DNA from: Symsagittifera roscoffensis
Lineage: Eukaryota > Xenacoelomorpha > Acoela > Convolutidae
NCBI RefSeq assembly: GCF_963678635.1
Contig: NC_087064.1
Coordinates: 6,920,411 to 6,984,410, forward strand
Length of the DNA stretch: 64,000 nucleotides
Direction of reading: 5' to 3'
The notes beneath the pieces were generated by a model. The model worked only from the letters and a program-made list of their open reading frames with translations. It was not told where the DNA came from and did not search any database. Of this stretch, positions 1 to 10,000 are shown one piece after another. Both the position numbers and the translations under genes were made by a program. The first letter of the stretch is position 1; each line of letters begins with the position of its first letter.

Positions 1-35
1 AGCCTCATGTGTGACTGCAGTAGACGAATGTTACA
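1..35 (+). repeat. 3' end of the 5' LTR
   Basis: These 35 bases are identical to 22062-22096 and the two copies diverge immediately afterwards (TAGTG here, CAACT there). This fits the last bases of a 5' LTR ending in CA. The rest of this LTR lies left of the window. Confidence 0.8.
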
Positions 36-510
36 TAGTGTTTTTATGGCGCTCCTGGGTGTTTAGGCATCAAGACTACGGAGTCGAACCCACTTGAGAC
101 AGCTTCGGGCTGAATGCCCATTCTAGAGTACCGGCGGTACGGTTCGACAGGAACGTGCAAACCTTCCGGTTGTACCGTGATAGCTTTTTAAGAAAACTCA
201 AGAAAACTTCCTGGTACGCTCTCCGAACGAGGCTTAGCTAACCGAGTAAAGGGGGGCAACTAGGGGGACAAAAACACGAGCAAAAAGACAAAAAGCGAAA
301 CAAAAACCATAAAACGAAAAAAGACAGTGACTTTGACACCAGATTAGTTGGATCAAACCTTTATATTAATTAAATAGTATACCCATACTGTTTTACAAGT
401 TCGATCGTTTCGATCAACCTAGTAATTTAACCCAGTAACCTCAATAAAGAGCCCGAGTGTGGGGCGTTGTCAAGGGTTTTTAGATAGCTTGGAACTTAGC
501 TGGACAACAA

Positions 511-695
511 GGAGACTTGACTGGAAGAGGTGACCAGCCGAGTGGGAAAGTGGTTCAGGAGCACTTGAGCTGAACCAATAGGAGACTTGACTGGAAGAGG
601 TGACCAGCCGAGTGGGAAAGTGGTTCAGGAGCACTTGAGCTGAACCAATAGGAGACTGGACTGGAACAGGTGACCAGTCGAGTGGGAAAGCAGCC
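511..695 (+). repeat. 70-bp direct repeats with hairpin (about 2.6 units)
   Basis: Units start at 511, 581 and 651, each beginning GGAGACT(T/G)GACTGGAA. The first two are essentially identical and the third is truncated. Units 1 and 2 each contain a perfect 8-bp inverted repeat, TGGTTCAG ... CTGAACCA (551-558/570-577 and 621-628/640-647), with an 11-base loop. Confidence 0.9.
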
Positions 696-1559
696 AAGAA
701 GGATTTGGCAATTCTCGAGTTCTCAAGTTGGGCAGAACGGGTATCGTTAAAATCCACATTACATTATAGGAGATAAGTGTAAAATAGGATAAGCGACATC
801 CCCCGGTTTTGAGGAACGTTTTTACTTGAGCAGGCCTGGAGACAGGTCTACGGTTTTCTCTTGAGAGGTTTAGCACCCGGCGCTTAAGGTAATTTTAGGC
901 TTAAGAAGGGGGGCTAAAAAGGGGGAGGTTAGAAGGGGGGCTGGTTAAGTTAGAGGTTGGCGGTTGTAAATTGTAAAGAGGGGGAAATTAATTTAACTAA
1001 CTAGTCGACATCGTTGACTTAGTTACATTAGACATTAACACGCGTTGGTAATATTAGGTGGATATCGAAATTTGAACTCGAGTTAAGGAAGGTACCCTGG
1101 TCGGATTGGTAGGGGGGAAGGGACATAGACAGTTTTTGTAATACCCCATAAGATCGCTAGCAGGGGGAAGGAAACGCGTGGCAATTAGGTACCAGACATT
1201 TTTTTCGATAGAAGGTAGACATTTGTCACCTTTGAATTTTAGGTGGGCTCATTTTTCTGTTTTTATTACTTTTTCTTGCTTAGATTTTTGTTGCATTTTG
1301 GTGAGGATTTGTGTTAAAATTTTGTACGAACAGGTGATCACAAGATACCTGCGCACAGGTTTTGGTCTCAAGTTACTTGGAACATTGAAATAGAGGTAGC
1401 CAAAAAGAGAAATAAGAAGAAGGGGGGTCAGCATTTGGCTTTTAAGAGAGGATCTTGGGAAAATTTTACTAGAGCTTGAGTGGTGGTACAAGGTACAGTG
1501 AATCAAGAAGTCCCCATAACGAAGAGGAAAGAAGTCCCACCACCCAGACACTTGTCAAC

Positions 1560-2290
1560 AGTCTTGGGACAGTGCCGAAGAAGTCTTAGGACAGAGCAGT
1601 CTGGGGACAGTCTTGGGACAGTACAGTCTTGGGACAGTGGTCTTGGGACAGGGTCTTGGGACAGGGTCTTGGGACAAGGGTCTTGGGACAGGGTTTCGGG
1701 ACAAGGTCTTGGGACAAGGTCTTGGGACAAGGGTCTTGGGACAGGGTCTTGGGACAGGGTCTTGGGACAAGGTCTTGGGACAGGGTCTTGGGACAAGGTC
1801 TTGGGACAGGGTCTTGGGACAAGGTCTTGGGACAAGGGTCTTGGGACAGGGTCTTGGGACAGGGTCTTGGGACAGGGTCTTGGGACAGGGTCTTGGGACG
1901 AGGGTCTTGGGACAGGGTCTTGGGACAGGGGTCTTGGGACAGGGGTCTTGGGACAGTAGTCTTGGGACACTAGTCTTGGGACACTAGTCTTGGGACAGTA
2001 GTCTTGGGACACTAGCCTTGGGACACTAGTCTTGGGACAGTAGTCTTGGGACAGTAGTCTTGGGACAGTAGTCTTGGGACACTAGTCTTGGGACAGTAGT
2101 CTTGGGACACTAGTCTTGGGAAACTAGTCTTGGGACAGTAGTCTTGGGACACTAGCCTTGGGACAGTAGTCTTGGACAAGAGTCTTGGGACACTGCCGGA
2201 AAGTACTGGGACGGTACCGAACAGTCTTGGGACAGGAGAAAGAAGCCTGGGACGGTACAAAGAAGAGTAGGGACGGCAATTGGAAGTCTT
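1560..2290 (+). repeat. G-rich minisatellite, core TCTTGGGACA
   Basis: Several dozen copies of a 10-16 base unit built on TCTTGGGACA are arranged head to tail. The first block (about 1610-1950) is mostly TCTTGGGACAGGG or TCTTGGGACAAGG. The second (about 1950-2170) uses a TAGTCTTGGGACACTAG-like unit, and decayed units continue to about 2290. Adjacent units satisfy the pattern of four GGG tracts with short loops, so the + strand, which is the genomic RNA sense, could form G-quadruplexes. Long reading frames here on both strands are by-products of the repeat. Confidence 0.95.
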
Positions 2291-2556
2291 GGGACAGTAT
2301 AAAAATTGAAGTAAAATTACAAGAAGTGTTTTCAGACAGAATTAAGGTAGAACAAGACTAATTGGAACCAGGTACGGTTGAGACCACAAATAAGGAAAGT
2401 TTCTCGAAAAGTTAATAAAGAGAACTGAAACAAGGTTTTCACCACGTTGTATATTTTTTTTTAAGAAATTTTTTTTTCCTCTCGAAAGATTTTATTCTTA
2501 GAATAGGATTGTGTATATAGTAAAATTGTAAATAAGAGCAATTGTAAATAGAAATA

Positions 2557-3885
2557 ATGAGGCGGAGCAGGGTACCGGTAGCTGAAAAAAGACCTACCGA
2601 AGCAAAGTATAATTCGTCGCTACGCAAAACAACATCAATGGGTCCGAAGATAACAAAGAAGAGCTTTTCAGTTAATATGGTCAGCACAAGGAGTACAACG
2701 GAGAGAGCAAGAGAGGGCATGGAAGGGGAACGAGTAGAACCCACCATCGAGATTGATCTAGAGACACCTGATCAAAGTGTTGATGAAACAAGGAAAATAG
2801 CGACGGAGTCTACTCCAATGCCCAATGCAGAAGAACCAAACTCGAAACCCATAGAATTCTCACCAATAGACAACGTGGAAGATGCAATAGGCAACACCGA
2901 AGAAACGGTGAAAGAAGACTCTCAAGTAAAAAAGACATCTTTTACAGAAAGGTTGGCGATGATGGTCGGAATAAAAACGAAAGAGAACGTGACTGAAGAA
3001 CCAAAAGCTGAAAGAGCACGAACATTTGGAACAGTGAGCACGAAGACGACAGAAGCCAATCCGAGAGAGGAACAAACTAGAGCAGAAGCGACGGCCGAAG
3101 AAAGACCGACGGCTGACCATGAAGAGGCTACTCTTGAGCTAGGTGACTTGATGGCGAAACTGAATCAGATCGACAAAAAGCTGAAGCACAGCGAAGAGGA
3201 CAGAGAAGTGATAAGAAAAGAATTAAGATACAACAAAAACGAGTATCTGGATAGTTATTTTAACCTGGCCAAGGCAACAGAAGAGCGACTCAAGGAGATG
3301 TCAGATAATGTAGAAACCACCAATGAAGAACGAGATAAGAACATCAAAAAAGATTTGCAACAGTTAAAAAACCGATATGATGATGTCAACAGCCAATTAG
3401 GTAGCCTGGAAAAGAGAATGGACACAATGAGCAAAAATCAGGCCGAGAGTTCGTGTGCAATACAGGCGAAATTGGATGCAATCTTGAGTAATTCTACCTC
3501 ACAAGAAAGACCGGCAGCGGATCGCACGCAAGGCACCAGAGTTGACTTTGTGGAACCACAAAGGAACAAACGGCAATCGACACCGTTGCCCTTAACCCGG
3601 GATACGGTGAGCATAGCACCAACAGCTGCTAAAACAATCATGAAGAATGGAATGTCAAGTACAACGACTGGTCCGGGGCACTCAACAGCTAACAGCAACG
3701 CAGGTCCGGATGCTATGACATGGGCAAACACTTGGGAGATGATGAACAGGACTCTGGAGGCCTTCGCCACGAGGAACACACTAACTCGAGCGATAGGAGA
3801 GATGGGAAATCAAGAAAAACATTCAAGAAGCCAAAAGAATTCAAAGACGACTCAGATGGATGCATTGACACGTGGGTGGAAGTGA
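2557..3885 (+). CDS. gag: Gag N-terminal ORF (coiled-coil, overlaps gag-pol)
   Basis: This 442-codon ORF starts at the ATG ending the long leader. The product is highly charged: a low-complexity acidic and basic first half, then a heptad-rich coiled coil (about residues 195-310), then a Ser/Thr-rich tail. I see no catalytic motif. It overlaps the next ORF by about 166 bases in the -1 frame. The capsid-like homology begins in that next frame, so this ORF probably supplies the N-terminal (matrix-like) part of Gag, joined to the capsid part by a -1 frameshift or separated from it by a one-base deletion in this copy. No canonical X_XXY_YYZ slippery heptamer is obvious in the overlap. Position and composition support Gag; the exact domain assignment is inference. 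Confidence 0.75.
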   Translation: MRRSRVPVAEKRPTEAKYNSSLRKTTSMGPKITKKSFSVNMVSTRSTTERAREGMEGERVEPTIEIDLETPDQSVDETRKIATESTPMPNAEEPNSKPIEFSPIDNVEDAIGNTEETVKEDSQVKKTSFTERLAMMVGIKTKENVTEEPKAERARTFGTVSTKTTEANPREEQTRAEATAEERPTADHEEATLELGDLMAKLNQIDKKLKHSEEDREVIRKELRYNKNEYLDSYFNLAKATEERLKEMSDNVETTNEERDKNIKKDLQQLKNRYDDVNSQLGSLEKRMDTMSKNQAESSCAIQAKLDAILSNSTSQERPAADRTQGTRVDFVEPQRNKRQSTPLPLTRDTVSIAPTAAKTIMKNGMSSTTTGPGHSTANSNAGPDAMTWANTWEMMNRTLEAFATRNTLTRAIGEMGNQEKHSRSQKNSKTTQMDALTRGWK

Positions 3886-6800
3886 TGAGATTACATCTAG
3901 AGCAAGACAACTTGAACGATGAAAGACATGCATGCACAGCCATACTCAGCAATTTAGAAGGCACAGCATTAAAATGCGTGGTTGCGAAGAAAGAAGAAGA
4001 ACGCGATACCGCGGACAAGATCTTCGAGATATTGCTGAATCGATTCGGGTCAGGCATGAAGGGTCACCAAGCGATGATGCGATTTGAAAAGAGAAGGCAG
4101 AGGGACGACGAGTCAATAGATCGGTTCCTAGATGATCTCGAGAGCTTGAGAAGAAGGAGTGACCCAGAGGAGTCGACAAACAGAAGAAACTTTAGCATTG
4201 CCTCGAATTTCATTGATGGGGTAAAAAGTGACGACTTAAGGACAATGTTAGCAACATACTACACATTGTCGAAAGACAGCGCACCAACCCCAGAAGAAAT
4301 GAGACAGAAATCAAGGGAATACATGCTGATGAAACCCAAGAAATACTCGTATTCAGAAAACAGGAACACGCAAGGGGGAAGTCAACCGCAGAGGTCGTCA
4401 TGGTACAAACCTAGAGATGACATGGACAAGCGCAGATCATGCGCGAACTGCGGGTCGGCGGATCACCACGTGGCTGACTGCACAACATACAAACAAGGCA
4501 TGAAGAGTCTAGGATATGCACCAGATGAGGAGGACATGAGCCAGATGGAGGAACACGAGTACTATAGTGGCTTAATCATCAAGATAGGCGCAAGATGCTT
4601 CTTCTGTAACCAGGAGGGGCACTTCCGAATGGATTGTCCCTTGTTCTGGGAAGCGGTCAAGGACCAGAGTCACCCTAAACATAAGTTGGCATTAGCGGCG
4701 GTGCAGAATCAGCGGAACAGGCAAAACGAATTTGAATCGAGGAACTTAGGAGCACCAAGCACGGAATTGCCGACGAAGACAGTGAAAGCTGTATCACATG
4801 TTAATGATGCCATAGAATCCGCGGCAGGGAACTCTCTAGAGATAAATTATGAGAAAGCGGCGACGGAAGCAATTGCCAAAGTGAAACAGGATCTGGCTGC
4901 GAAAGAAATAGAGCAACGACTAAAGCTGGAGATAGAAAGACAGAGTTTTAACGAAGCATTAACCGGATCGAAACAAATACCAGAGGCTGTACCAGGCTCA
5001 ACAAAGACCGGGAATTGCAATACTGTGAAAATGGTGACAGGTAAACCTTTTGGCATATCGAAAATCGGGGCAAGGATAATGTCAATAATCACAGTGGGCG
5101 GCCACGAGGTAACCAGAAACTTGAGCGAGCAGAGCGACCAGACGATAATGCACATTGACGTGTATGCAGACTATTTGAGTGGTATAAGCCCACAAACGAC
5201 TTCTAGAGCACTGAGAGCACTACTCATGAGAGGGGGCAGCAAGTCGGTACGTGTTGATAGCAGATATACTGAAGCTTACGGTCCACACGAGGTGATGCTA
5301 AATATAGATGGGATTAACATCTATACCAAGACGATGATAACATGTGACGAAGACCTAATTGGACAAATCTACGTAGGGAAAGAAGAATTGAAAGTGAGAT
5401 CGATTGGACACTGCGCCATGCTTGAGGAAGATGCAATGCACATCGGGACGGAGGCGGATGTGACAGGGCACGTGCTGGATATAAGTGGCAAAAAGACTCA
5501 GTTGCGTGGGTTGCTTGACACGGGAGCAGTCTTGAGCGTTATACCAATCGAAACTTGGGAGAAGATGGGCTTTGACAAAGGTGACTTGATAGACTCGAGA
5601 ATACGGCTGTCAGCTGCAAACAAAGGGGCCCTACGGGTGCTGGGCAGGACGCCGATAATAGCCCTCAATTTGGGGGAACGTAACCTGTGGATGAGCTTTA
5701 TCGTGGTAGAAAACCTAGATGAATCTGACCAATTCATTTTGGGCAGAGACTTCATCAGGAATTTCGACGTAACGATTGATCTAAATAACGCAATGTTCAG
5801 GATACGGAACCCGGATAGGAGGTACGCAATCAAACCGGTAAATTTAATAATGGCAAATGAAAACAAAGCACCGGTATTCTTGAGTAGGAGGGTGAGGCTA
5901 AAAGCTAATGAAGCGGCAATCGTAAGTTTGAGGATGAAAAATTACAATGAACTAAGTGACAACAAGCAAGTGTGCATAGTTCCGAATCCTAATAGTCAAA
6001 GTGCTGCTGTTTTAGGAAGATCATTTTCGATAACCAAGAGCGGCCTCTGCGTCAGTGTCTTGTTGAATACCCTTGATATACCGATCACGATACAAAGAGG
6101 GAGGAAACTGGGATATGCTTTACCGGTTAAAACTCGATATGAAACAATTGAGAATTCAAAACAAAATGAAGTTGTTGATTGTCCCAATCACAGGGACAAA
6201 ATTTGTATCTTGAGACGATTGCGGAAAATAAAAGATTCTTCAGGTCTTATTAGTTCACTTAAGTCAAAAACGGATGATGGTCTTTCGAGCTGTTCGAACT
6301 TTCCAGAGCGACCCACACTAGATGAAATGCAAAATGAAAAACCGGTCCTGCCGGAGATTGAACATTTGAGGGGCAAACTGAAAGATGAACAGCTCGAAGC
6401 CATCAAGGACGTACTAGAGCGGAACGAGGAAGTTTTTTCGAGGCATAAGGCGGATATCGGGTGTTGTAATTTCGTTGAGCATGAAATAGAACTTGAGGAA
6501 AACGCGGTACCTCACAGGGAGGGGGCGAGGCGCATGACCCCACACAAATCGGACGCGTGTAGAAAAGAGATCGAGACGTTACTAGAGTATGACATGATAG
6601 AACCATCCAAGTCACCGTGGGCGTGTGGAGTAGTGATGGCCAAAAAGAAAGGCGAACAGTTGAGGTTTTGTTGTGACTTTCGATACCTGAACTCCGTCAC
6701 GGTGAAGGATGCCTATCCCATACCTACGATTGATGAGAGCCTCTCGAAGTTAGGTGATGCAAAATTTTTTACGACTCTTGATTTAGGCTCGGCCTTTTGG

Positions 6801-7025
6801 CAAGTACCACTAAGGAAGCAGGACAGGGACAAGACAGGGTTTGCCTGCGAGTTGGGTCTGTTTCAATGGAAACGGATGCCGTTTGGACTTTGCAATGCCA
6901 CAGCCACGTTTCAGCGGTTGATGGCACACGCGCTGATAGGCGTAACGAAGAAGTATGGCAACCTGGTAATGTGCTACGTGGATGACGTGGTAATAGCGAC
7001 GCCAACACTGGAAGACCACATTTAG
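3720..7025 (+). CDS. gag-pol: Gag capsid-nucleocapsid, protease and N-terminal RT (ends at in-frame TAG)
   Basis: This 1101-codon ORF opens with a retrotransposon Gag/capsid-like domain (about residues 40-180; FKDDSDGCIDTWVEVM at 41-56). Two CCHC zinc knuckles of the form CX2CX4HX4C follow, at 241-254 (CANC...H...C) and 293-306 (CFFC...H...C), marking the nucleocapsid. The aspartic protease has its catalytic LLDTGA at 598-603 and a later ILGRDF. Reverse transcriptase runs from about 870 to the end, with PIPTIDE, TTLDLGSAFWQVPL, the MPFGL motif and the active-site YVDD at 1086-1089. A TAG at 7023-7025 then stops the frame, but RT homology continues directly in the same frame, so the stop lies inside the RT domain. 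Either this copy carries a nonsense mutation or the codon is read through. The ATG at 3720 may be internal to a frameshifted Gag rather than a true start. Confidence 0.92.
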   Translation: MGKHLGDDEQDSGGLRHEEHTNSSDRRDGKSRKTFKKPKEFKDDSDGCIDTWVEVMRLHLEQDNLNDERHACTAILSNLEGTALKCVVAKKEEERDTADKIFEILLNRFGSGMKGHQAMMRFEKRRQRDDESIDRFLDDLESLRRRSDPEESTNRRNFSIASNFIDGVKSDDLRTMLATYYTLSKDSAPTPEEMRQKSREYMLMKPKKYSYSENRNTQGGSQPQRSSWYKPRDDMDKRRSCANCGSADHHVADCTTYKQGMKSLGYAPDEEDMSQMEEHEYYSGLIIKIGARCFFCNQEGHFRMDCPLFWEAVKDQSHPKHKLALAAVQNQRNRQNEFESRNLGAPSTELPTKTVKAVSHVNDAIESAAGNSLEINYEKAATEAIAKVKQDLAAKEIEQRLKLEIERQSFNEALTGSKQIPEAVPGSTKTGNCNTVKMVTGKPFGISKIGARIMSIITVGGHEVTRNLSEQSDQTIMHIDVYADYLSGISPQTTSRALRALLMRGGSKSVRVDSRYTEAYGPHEVMLNIDGINIYTKTMITCDEDLIGQIYVGKEELKVRSIGHCAMLEEDAMHIGTEADVTGHVLDISGKKTQLRGLLDTGAVLSVIPIETWEKMGFDKGDLIDSRIRLSAANKGALRVLGRTPIIALNLGERNLWMSFIVVENLDESDQFILGRDFIRNFDVTIDLNNAMFRIRNPDRRYAIKPVNLIMANENKAPVFLSRRVRLKANEAAIVSLRMKNYNELSDNKQVCIVPNPNSQSAAVLGRSFSITKSGLCVSVLLNTLDIPITIQRGRKLGYALPVKTRYETIENSKQNEVVDCPNHRDKICILRRLRKIKDSSGLISSLKSKTDDGLSSCSNFPERPTLDEMQNEKPVLPEIEHLRGKLKDEQLEAIKDVLERNEEVFSRHKADIGCCNFVEHEIELEENAVPHREGARRMTPHKSDACRKEIETLLEYDMIEPSKSPWACGVVMAKKKGEQLRFCCDFRYLNSVTVKDAYPIPTIDESLSKLGDAKFFTTLDLGSAFWQVPLRKQDRDKTGFACELGLFQWKRMPFGLCNATATFQRLMAHALIGVTKKYGNLVMCYVDDVVIATPTLEDHI

Positions 7026-10000
7026 AGACTAGACGAAGTGTTTGCATGCATGAAGAGGTCGGGGCTAAAGTGTAAACCATCAAAGTGCGAGATACTCAAG
7101 GACTCAATAAAATACTTGGGTAGGATGGTAGACAAGCACGGCATCAGACCTGATACGGACGCCGTGGAAGCAGTCCTGACCTGGAAATCACCGAAGACAG
7201 AGCACCAGTTGATGAGCTTCCTGGGTTTCGCTAACTATTATAGAGAGTTCATCAAAGGCTATGCAGACAAGGTATACCCGATGCAACAATTAATGAGACA
7301 CAAGGGCAAGAAGTTCACGTGGAACAACGCAGCAGAAGAGTCATTCCAGAGGATAAAGAAAGAGCTATGTGAGGCACCAGTACTGGGTATGCCGACTGAG
7401 AAAGGGATGTACGTGCTGGACACGGATGCGTCGGTAGTCGCGATTTCTGGGATTCTCCACCAAGAACAAGAATGGAATGGGAAGACAGTCTTGAGACCAA
7501 TAGCGTACGGGAGCAAAGTCCTGAGTGACACGGAAATGAAGTACGGAGCACCGAAAGCGGAGATGTTCGCGGTGGTTACCTTTGTCGAGAAATACAGGGC
7601 ATACCTGGGCAGTGAGCCATTCAAGTTGCGAGTCGACAACAGAGCACTGAGCTGGCTGAAAACGTACTCAATGGACCAAAGTTACATTGGGAGGTGGATA
7701 GTTCGCCTGGACGGATACAACATGATAATTGAGCATAGAACGCGAGATAAACATCAGAATGCCGACAGCTTGAGTAAGAAGACGGAGTTCTATGAGAGAC
7801 AAGAGCAAAGAGAAGCAGACAGACCTGAAATCAAAGATGGCTTCTCATTCATGGACAAGGAAACGTACGACAGTCTTCCACTCACGAGATGGCTGGACAA
7901 GTCAGGCAAACCGATAGAAGATCATCCTGAATTGCCTAAAGAGCCTCCAGAGAAGACCATCTTGAGGAAGAGCAAGAGGATTCCGATTGAGATTATACTC
8001 AAGTCGAAGATCGTGAAGGAGACGCTCAAGGCAAAAGGCTATGATCTTAACCAGGTGGAAGCAGGAACTGCACAGATAGATGATGACTTAATGAGGTTGC
8101 TCGAGAAACTATCAGATGATAAGCCCGTGATCCAGGAGAAGGGTCAAGAGAAACCGGAATTCACTATACTTCGGAGAAAAGAGACAGTGAACGATACTGA
8201 CTCATCAAGAGGAAGCGTCACTGACAGCAAAGATGTCGTGCGGTCACTAGTTGACAAAATCCCCGAAGACATTCTGGAGCAGACCAAGGTTAGGAAAAAG
8301 AAAGTGACGTTCAAGGAAGATACTGAACACCTGGGACTAGGTCAAGAGTCCGGGGAGTGTTCCAGGTTCACGGAAGAAGGAACCGGAGAAGGAAAATTGT
8401 CCGGGGAGCGTGAAGGATGGGATGAAGACTCGGATGAGAGCAGCGAAAACCAAGACAGTCTGTGCATGATACTGGCGGAAGAGAAGACAAGACACCACGA
8501 CAGGGAGTTACAGACGGATCCATCTTCAGGAACATACAACATGGACATACAGGAGATGCGAGGTGGTGAGGAACTTGAGAAAATGGCGGTCGCAAGGAAA
8601 CCATTCAGGGAACTATCATGCAACTCAAACATCAGAACGAATCTGGTGCCAGAAGATGATATGAAAATCGTGAAAAGGATGATATGCGTGAAACTGAGTG
8701 ATGACATCCACAACCCTGGGGAGATGAATGGACAAATCATGGCGCTAAAGGAGCATGTCAAGGCGAGATATAGGCTGTCAGACCTAATAAGAGCCCAGAA
8801 GAATGACAAAATGACAAGTGACCTCTCCAAATGGATCCAGTCGGGGGTCAAGGAGAAGGGGGAACTTGAGGAAGACAGCTACAAGATCTTGAGCCAGTTC
8901 TACAAAGAAAAGAAAGACTTGCTTTATCACACAGCTGAGGGGGTGGTAGCGTGCAAGAGGAGAGATGAAGAAAAGATATTACACAAACACAATCTCATCA
9001 TACTACCACAGTTGTACCAGACGGAGGTGCTTTTCAGATCGCACGACCAGATGGGCCACCAGGGGATAGACAAAGTACAACAAAGGATACTTCACAGGTT
9101 TGATTGGCCAGGAATGAGAAAAGCTTGCGAGAGATGGGTGAATGCCTGCCTGGCATGTCTCCAGGTAAAAGACCCAAGGAAGATGAAGTTTCCACTCAAG
9201 TCCGTTGAGAGCTCGGAGTTCAATGAAGTGGTGCAGATAGACCATCAAAAAATCTGCATGACAGAGTCGGGATACAACCAGATACTGGTTATAATAGATC
9301 ACTTCACAAAGTTGGCGGAAGCGGTTCCGTGCCAGACAGCCTCGGCCGAAGAGACATGTGATCATCTGATAACGCATTGGATATCGCGGTATGGTTGTCC
9401 AATGACTTTCCAGTCGGACAACGGCAAAGCTTTTGTGGGGGACTTGACAAAAGAATTGATGAAGAGATCGCACATTGCTCAAGCACACTCGACGACCTAT
9501 CATCCGCAGACCAATGGGTTGGTAGAGAGACAAAACAGGACACTGGTCAACATGTTAAGGGTGTACTGCTCAAGATACATGACGGACTGGGACAAATACC
9601 TGCCACAGGTAGTAGGAGCCTACAACAGTACACAGCACTCAACTACGGGCATCAGTCCTTTCATGATGTTGACGGGCAGGGAGAGAGCAATGCCTCTGAC
9701 ATTCTTTTACCCGGAATACGAAGGGAAAAGGACGTCGCCTCAGGCATACGTGAAAGAAGCGATCAAAAGACAACAGGAGTTGAACGAGCTATGCAGGAGG
9801 AACACGGCGCAAGCGCAAATGAGGCAACGCAGGAAATACGACGAAAAAATATTACGAGCAAAGCCATATGAAGTGGGCCAATACGTGTGGGTCTTCCAAA
9901 ATGTCATACCGCCCAAGGGAACAAAGAAACTACTCAAGAAGTGGAGGGGACCATTCATGATAACGGAGGTTCATCAACAAGGACGGTTCTATCGCTTGAG

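Larger units (their letters stand above)
36..2556 (+). other. Long untranslated leader of the retroelement
   Basis: This is 2.5 kb between the 5' LTR and the first gag ATG with no convincing gene. It contains several purine-rich runs (G-runs near 250, 905, 1108 and 1425), three 70-bp repeats (511-695) and a G-rich minisatellite (about 1560-2290). A possible primer-binding site beginning TGGCGCTCCTGGG starts at 47, but it is 11 bases from the LTR end and I could not assign a tRNA, so it stays tentative. Open frames inside the minisatellite exist on both strands only because the repeat lacks stops. Such a leader would be expected to hold packaging, dimerisation or translation-control signals. 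Confidence 0.7.

Noticed and set aside
1503-2260. Overlapping repeat-rich open frames on both strands (LGTGSWD / VPRPLSQD type)
   Set aside because: They are the minisatellite translated; every frame is open because the unit lacks stops.
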